Shown in pieces: positions 61,190 to 64,000 of a DNA stretch of 64,000 nucleotides (position 1 is its first letter; every line of letters starts with the position of its first letter). Origin of the DNA: Acidobacteriota bacterium. Lineage in GTDB: Bacteria; Acidobacteriota; Blastocatellia; Pyrinomonadales; Pyrinomonadaceae. Location of the stretch: NCBI GenBank assembly GCA_003385635.1, contig QQUY01000003.1, forward strand, positions 1 to 64,000. The letters run 5' to 3'. Position numbers and translations under genes: made by a program. Under the pieces are notes generated by a model. That model saw only the letters and a program-made list of their open reading frames with translations. It was not told where the DNA came from and ran no database searches.

Positions 61190-63218
61190 CAGACCAAGAC
61201 GATGGGCAGTCATCTGCTTGATCGGAATGCTGCTCATTGCAATCGCTACATCGCCGGCGTCCGCCGAGCCGTTCGAAACGATCGTAAACAATGGCGATCC
61301 TGCGAACCGGGTCGACATAGCAATAGTCGGTGACGGATACACCGCTGGCGATATGACGAAGTACCGGAACGATGTAGCGCAATTCGTCGCGGGCTGGTTC
61401 GCTCAGGAGCCTTACCTTGAATACAGCACGTACTTCAATGTTCACCGGATCGATGTCATAAGTAACGAATCGGGCGCCGACCATCCCGAGCGCGATCCGC
61501 AGGTCTTTGTCGATACAGCATTTAACGCGACATACAACTGCGGCGGCATTCAGCGATTGATCTGCGTCAGCACGGGAACGGTCAACCAGGTTATCGGGGC
61601 CAGCCTGCCCCCATCGCACTACGATATCAAGCTCGTAATCGTTAATGACCCTGAATACGGAGGATCCGGAGGCTCGGTCGCTGTTGCTTCGACACACGCG
61701 TCCGCTGTAGAGCTGATCCTTCACGAGGTTGGCCATTCCTTTGGGCTTCTTGCGGATGAGTACACCGGCGGAGGGCCTTCGTGCAATCCGAACGTCGAGC
61801 CTTCGGAGCCGAACGCCACCCGGGAAACGATGCGGGCGCTGATCAAGTGGAACGTGTGGATCGATCCCTCAACGCCGATTCCCACGGCAACTACGACCCC
61901 CGGGATTCCGGGGCTCTACGAAGGCGCGAGATACTGCGACCAGGGGCTCTATCGACCGACGCACAACAACAAGATGCGCACACTCGGCAGGCCCTTTGAA
62001 CAGATCAACTCCGAACAGCACGTGAAGCGGATCTACAATTTCGTTTCACCTATCGATTCCGTGTCGCCTTCGGAAGATACAGTTACGATAGACACTACCG
62101 AATCGCAGATCTTCAGCGTTGCAGCTCCCGAACCTTTGACGCATTCACTCACGGTTCAATGGAGGCTGAACGGCCAGCCTTTCGGAAGTGCCGTTCAAAG
62201 GGAGATCGACGGTTCGGTATTCGGGGAAGGCGTGTACACGCTTTCCGCAGAGGTCAATGATCCGACAACATTCGTTCGGAACGATCCGTCGATGGTATTG
62301 CGGGAATCTTTTGAATGGACATTGATTATTGAAGCCGCAAGCTCCTCAACCGTTTTCGATTTTGACGGCGACTCAAAGACCGATGTCTCGGTCTTCCGTC
62401 CGAACGCAGGCTCTCTTGCCGAGAGCGTAGGCCCCGAGGGTTCTTCCTCGCAGTGGTGGTACCTCAGGTCCTCTGATCAGGGGACGCGAGGCCTTCAGTT
62501 CGGGGACTCGGACGACATCCCTGTAGCTTCCGACTTCACAGGCGACGGAAAGGCCGACATTGCTTTCTGGCGTCCTTCCACCGGAGAGTGGTTTATCCTG
62601 CGCTCTGAGGATGACTCGTTCTTCGCTTTCCCGTTCGGTGCCTCGGGAGACGTTCCCGCTCCGGGAGACTTTGACGGCGACGGAAAGGCCGATCCTGCGG
62701 TCTATCGTCCCTCTTCCGGGACCTGGTTCATCGTGAGGAGCTCTGACGGAGGACTTACTGTAGTTCCCTTCGGAGTCGCTGCAGATCAGCCGATCGTCGC
62801 CGATTACGACGGTGACGGGATGGATGACGTCGGTGTCTACAGATCGCCTGACAACCAGTTCTGGCTTCTGAGATCTTCTGAAGGAGTGAAGGCCTTCCAG
62901 TTCGGGGCTCCGGGAGACCGTACAACTGTTGGAGACTGGACGGGAGACGGAAAGGCGGATGTGGCGTTCTTCAGGCCCTCGACTTCTGAATGGTATGTGA
63001 TCAGGAGTGAGGACGACTCGTTCTTCGCCTTCCCCTGGGGAGCGAACGGCGATGTCCCGTCACCGGGAGACTTTGACGGCGACGGAAGGTTCGATCCCGC
63101 TGTCTGGAGACCGAGTGACAGGACGTGGTACATCTTCGGCTCGACTAACGGCTTCCAGGCGGTGCTGTTCGGGGCCACAGGAGACCTGCCAGTTCCGAGT
63201 ACTGTTGGCGTTGAATGA
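61176..63218 (+). CDS. Exported M64-type zinc peptidase with VCBS/FG-GAP repeats
   Basis: 680 residues; signal peptide to about residue 30. The peptidase M64 (IgA peptidase-like) domain covers ~35-290: VDIAIVGDGYTAGDMTKYRND at the front and the zinc site HEVGHSFGLLADEY at 183-196. After a beta linker, about six repeats of ~50 residues run from ~392 to the end, each with a calcium-type DxDGDxKxD loop and (V/F)-x-R-P-S-x-x-x-W-(Y/F). Expected to be a calcium-stabilised secreted or surface protease. Starts inside the preceding gene (14-base overlap). Confidence 0.92.
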   Translation: MSANDRPRRWAVICLIGMLLIAIATSPASAEPFETIVNNGDPANRVDIAIVGDGYTAGDMTKYRNDVAQFVAGWFAQEPYLEYSTYFNVHRIDVISNESGADHPERDPQVFVDTAFNATYNCGGIQRLICVSTGTVNQVIGASLPPSHYDIKLVIVNDPEYGGSGGSVAVASTHASAVELILHEVGHSFGLLADEYTGGGPSCNPNVEPSEPNATRETMRALIKWNVWIDPSTPIPTATTTPGIPGLYEGARYCDQGLYRPTHNNKMRTLGRPFEQINSEQHVKRIYNFVSPIDSVSPSEDTVTIDTTESQIFSVAAPEPLTHSLTVQWRLNGQPFGSAVQREIDGSVFGEGVYTLSAEVNDPTTFVRNDPSMVLRESFEWTLIIEAASSSTVFDFDGDSKTDVSVFRPNAGSLAESVGPEGSSSQWWYLRSSDQGTRGLQFGDSDDIPVASDFTGDGKADIAFWRPSTGEWFILRSEDDSFFAFPFGASGDVPAPGDFDGDGKADPAVYRPSSGTWFIVRSSDGGLTVVPFGVAADQPIVADYDGDGMDDVGVYRSPDNQFWLLRSSEGVKAFQFGAPGDRTTVGDWTGDGKADVAFFRPSTSEWYVIRSEDDSFFAFPWGANGDVPSPGDFDGDGRFDPAVWRPSDRTWYIFGSTNGFQAVLFGATGDLPVPSTVGVE

Positions 63219-63295
63219 CCTCTGCCTTTTCCAAGGGATAATGGGTCCGGGAAGTATCCGTTTGGCATTGCACAAAGAAAGCCAGGGGGCATGTT

Positions 63296-63865
63296 TTGAA
63301 GATTCGACAAGTAGTACGAGAACTCATGATCTACGACGCTGCGGACTATGTTAGCTCGCACGAGGCCAAGAGCTTCAAGGCAAGGTACAAGTTCGGCGCT
63401 TGGGTTGTGGATGCTGCAGGCATTAATTGCGTATCCGAATTGACAGGCGCGCTGGCCGGTTATACGGACGTCACTCAGCTGGACTTCTGCACCCATGGAT
63501 GTTCGGGTGAGGTAGGATTCAAGAACGGTACCGACCTGAGCATTTCCACGCTGAAGCGGGTGAAGATCGCCAGATCATTCTTCGGGCCACAGCGGTTCGA
63601 TAAGAACTACGCGGCGAAACTGCTGTTTATGGGCTGTGAGACTGCAAAAGGTAGTCAGGGACGGAGGTTTCTGGAAGCGGCGGGACGCCATTTTCTTTCG
63701 GGTAAAGGCGGTTTTGTAGGTGGAACCAAGATCTCCAATTTTTATCCGTTTGTAGGGAATACGCGGGTGCCACCCGGAGGTCAGCTCGTGGTGATCCAGT
63801 TCGACGTCAATGGCAAGATCATTGGGGAGAAAACGGTAAAGGCAGGGTTGATCGGAAGCTGGTGA
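63296..63865 (+). CDS. DUF4347/CHAT-like domain protein
   Basis: 189 residues from a TTG at 63296, six bases after AGGGGG; no ATG in frame gives a better start. No signal peptide. A His-Gly motif (LDFCTHGCSGEVGF) and a later Gly-Cys motif (LLFMGCETAKGSQGRRFLE) followed by GGFVGGTKIS resemble the DUF4347/CHAT group, which has a caspase-like fold with a His-Cys dyad. Here the order and spacing fit, so peptidase activity is possible. 77 bases after the M64 gene on the same strand. Confidence 0.65.
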   Translation: MKIRQVVRELMIYDAADYVSSHEAKSFKARYKFGAWVVDAAGINCVSELTGALAGYTDVTQLDFCTHGCSGEVGFKNGTDLSISTLKRVKIARSFFGPQRFDKNYAAKLLFMGCETAKGSQGRRFLEAAGRHFLSGKGGFVGGTKISNFYPFVGNTRVPPGGQLVVIQFDVNGKIIGEKTVKAGLIGSW

Positions 63866-64000
63866 TCAAGAGTCGTTTGAAGAGATTCAACGTCGAGTTT
63901 GAGATCCGATAGTTGAAAGCTGAAGGTTCATTGACCATCTTCTGGAGCTTGAAATTTGAGACCGCTGGCAAGGTTTGAGGAGGTTGTCTGGCGTTATACC
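63866..64000. other. Window end, no gene recognised
   Basis: The last 135 bases show no convincing start of a gene. GAGGAGG near 63979 might precede a start codon beyond the edge. Confidence 0.4.

Overview
The window looks like a piece of a chromosome from an Acidobacteriota of the Blastocatellia/Pyrinomonadales type. This is inferred from the gene mix: a VWFA-related secreted protein of the kind common in Acidobacteriota, FG-GAP/VCBS repeats of the 'DGDGKADPAVYRPSSGTWF' style, a CSLREA-type secreted protein, BshB1 for bacillithiol, and many intergenic arrays of short imperfect words. No rRNA, tRNA, CRISPR array, prophage or conventional insertion sequence is visible.

Layout. 0.4-3.3 kb: guaA and murA (minus). 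3.8-7.3 kb: secreted or membrane proteins of unknown role, one built of three tandem ~95-residue units. 7.4-14.6 kb: minus-strand metabolic block (transketolase, kelch protein, FGGY kinase, Mpo1-like protein, folA, a DUF2071-like gene, thyA). 14.7-24.3 kb: an SDR gene, two methyltransferases separated by a GxxExxY nuclease-like cassette inside inverted repeats, fabF-ACP, a GT2 glycosyltransferase and an asparagine synthase. 24.4-31.8 kb: TetR regulator and a complete tripartite RND efflux system. 32.5-37.5 kb: MBL hydrolase, bshB1, O-methyltransferase, dienelactone hydrolase and PfkB kinase. 37.6-42.8 kb: LysW-like zinc ribbon, VWA protein, aspS with a probable leader-peptide attenuator, then four small membrane proteins. 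42.9-47.3 kb: pstSCAB-phoU. 48.0-54.3 kb: M48 protease, trmB, rhomboid, fabG, an ACP-like protein with permuted segments, rph, murI. 54.6-63.9 kb: secreted proteins (CSLREA, LCCL/DUF4189, M64 peptidase with VCBS repeats), a PqqD-like protein and a DUF4347/CHAT-like protein.

Most notable points. (1) Upstream of aspS lies a 12-codon ORF in which 7 residues are Asp or Asn, followed by two mutually exclusive hairpins, the second with a U-run. This has the geometry of ribosome-mediated attenuation. (2) A GxxExxY gene and a decayed gene sit inside a ~1.03-kb pair of inverted repeats; related inverted words occur without a gene at several other intergenic sites. (3) The same classes of intergenic repeat appear in frame inside two proteins (a methyltransferase and the RND permease) and supply the stop codons of three more (GT2, MBL hydrolase, murI). 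(4) A small ACP-like protein carries its ACP segments in permuted order and lacks the phosphopantetheine serine. (5) Three neighbouring membrane proteins share a short V-x-E-E-x-T-R motif in otherwise different contexts.
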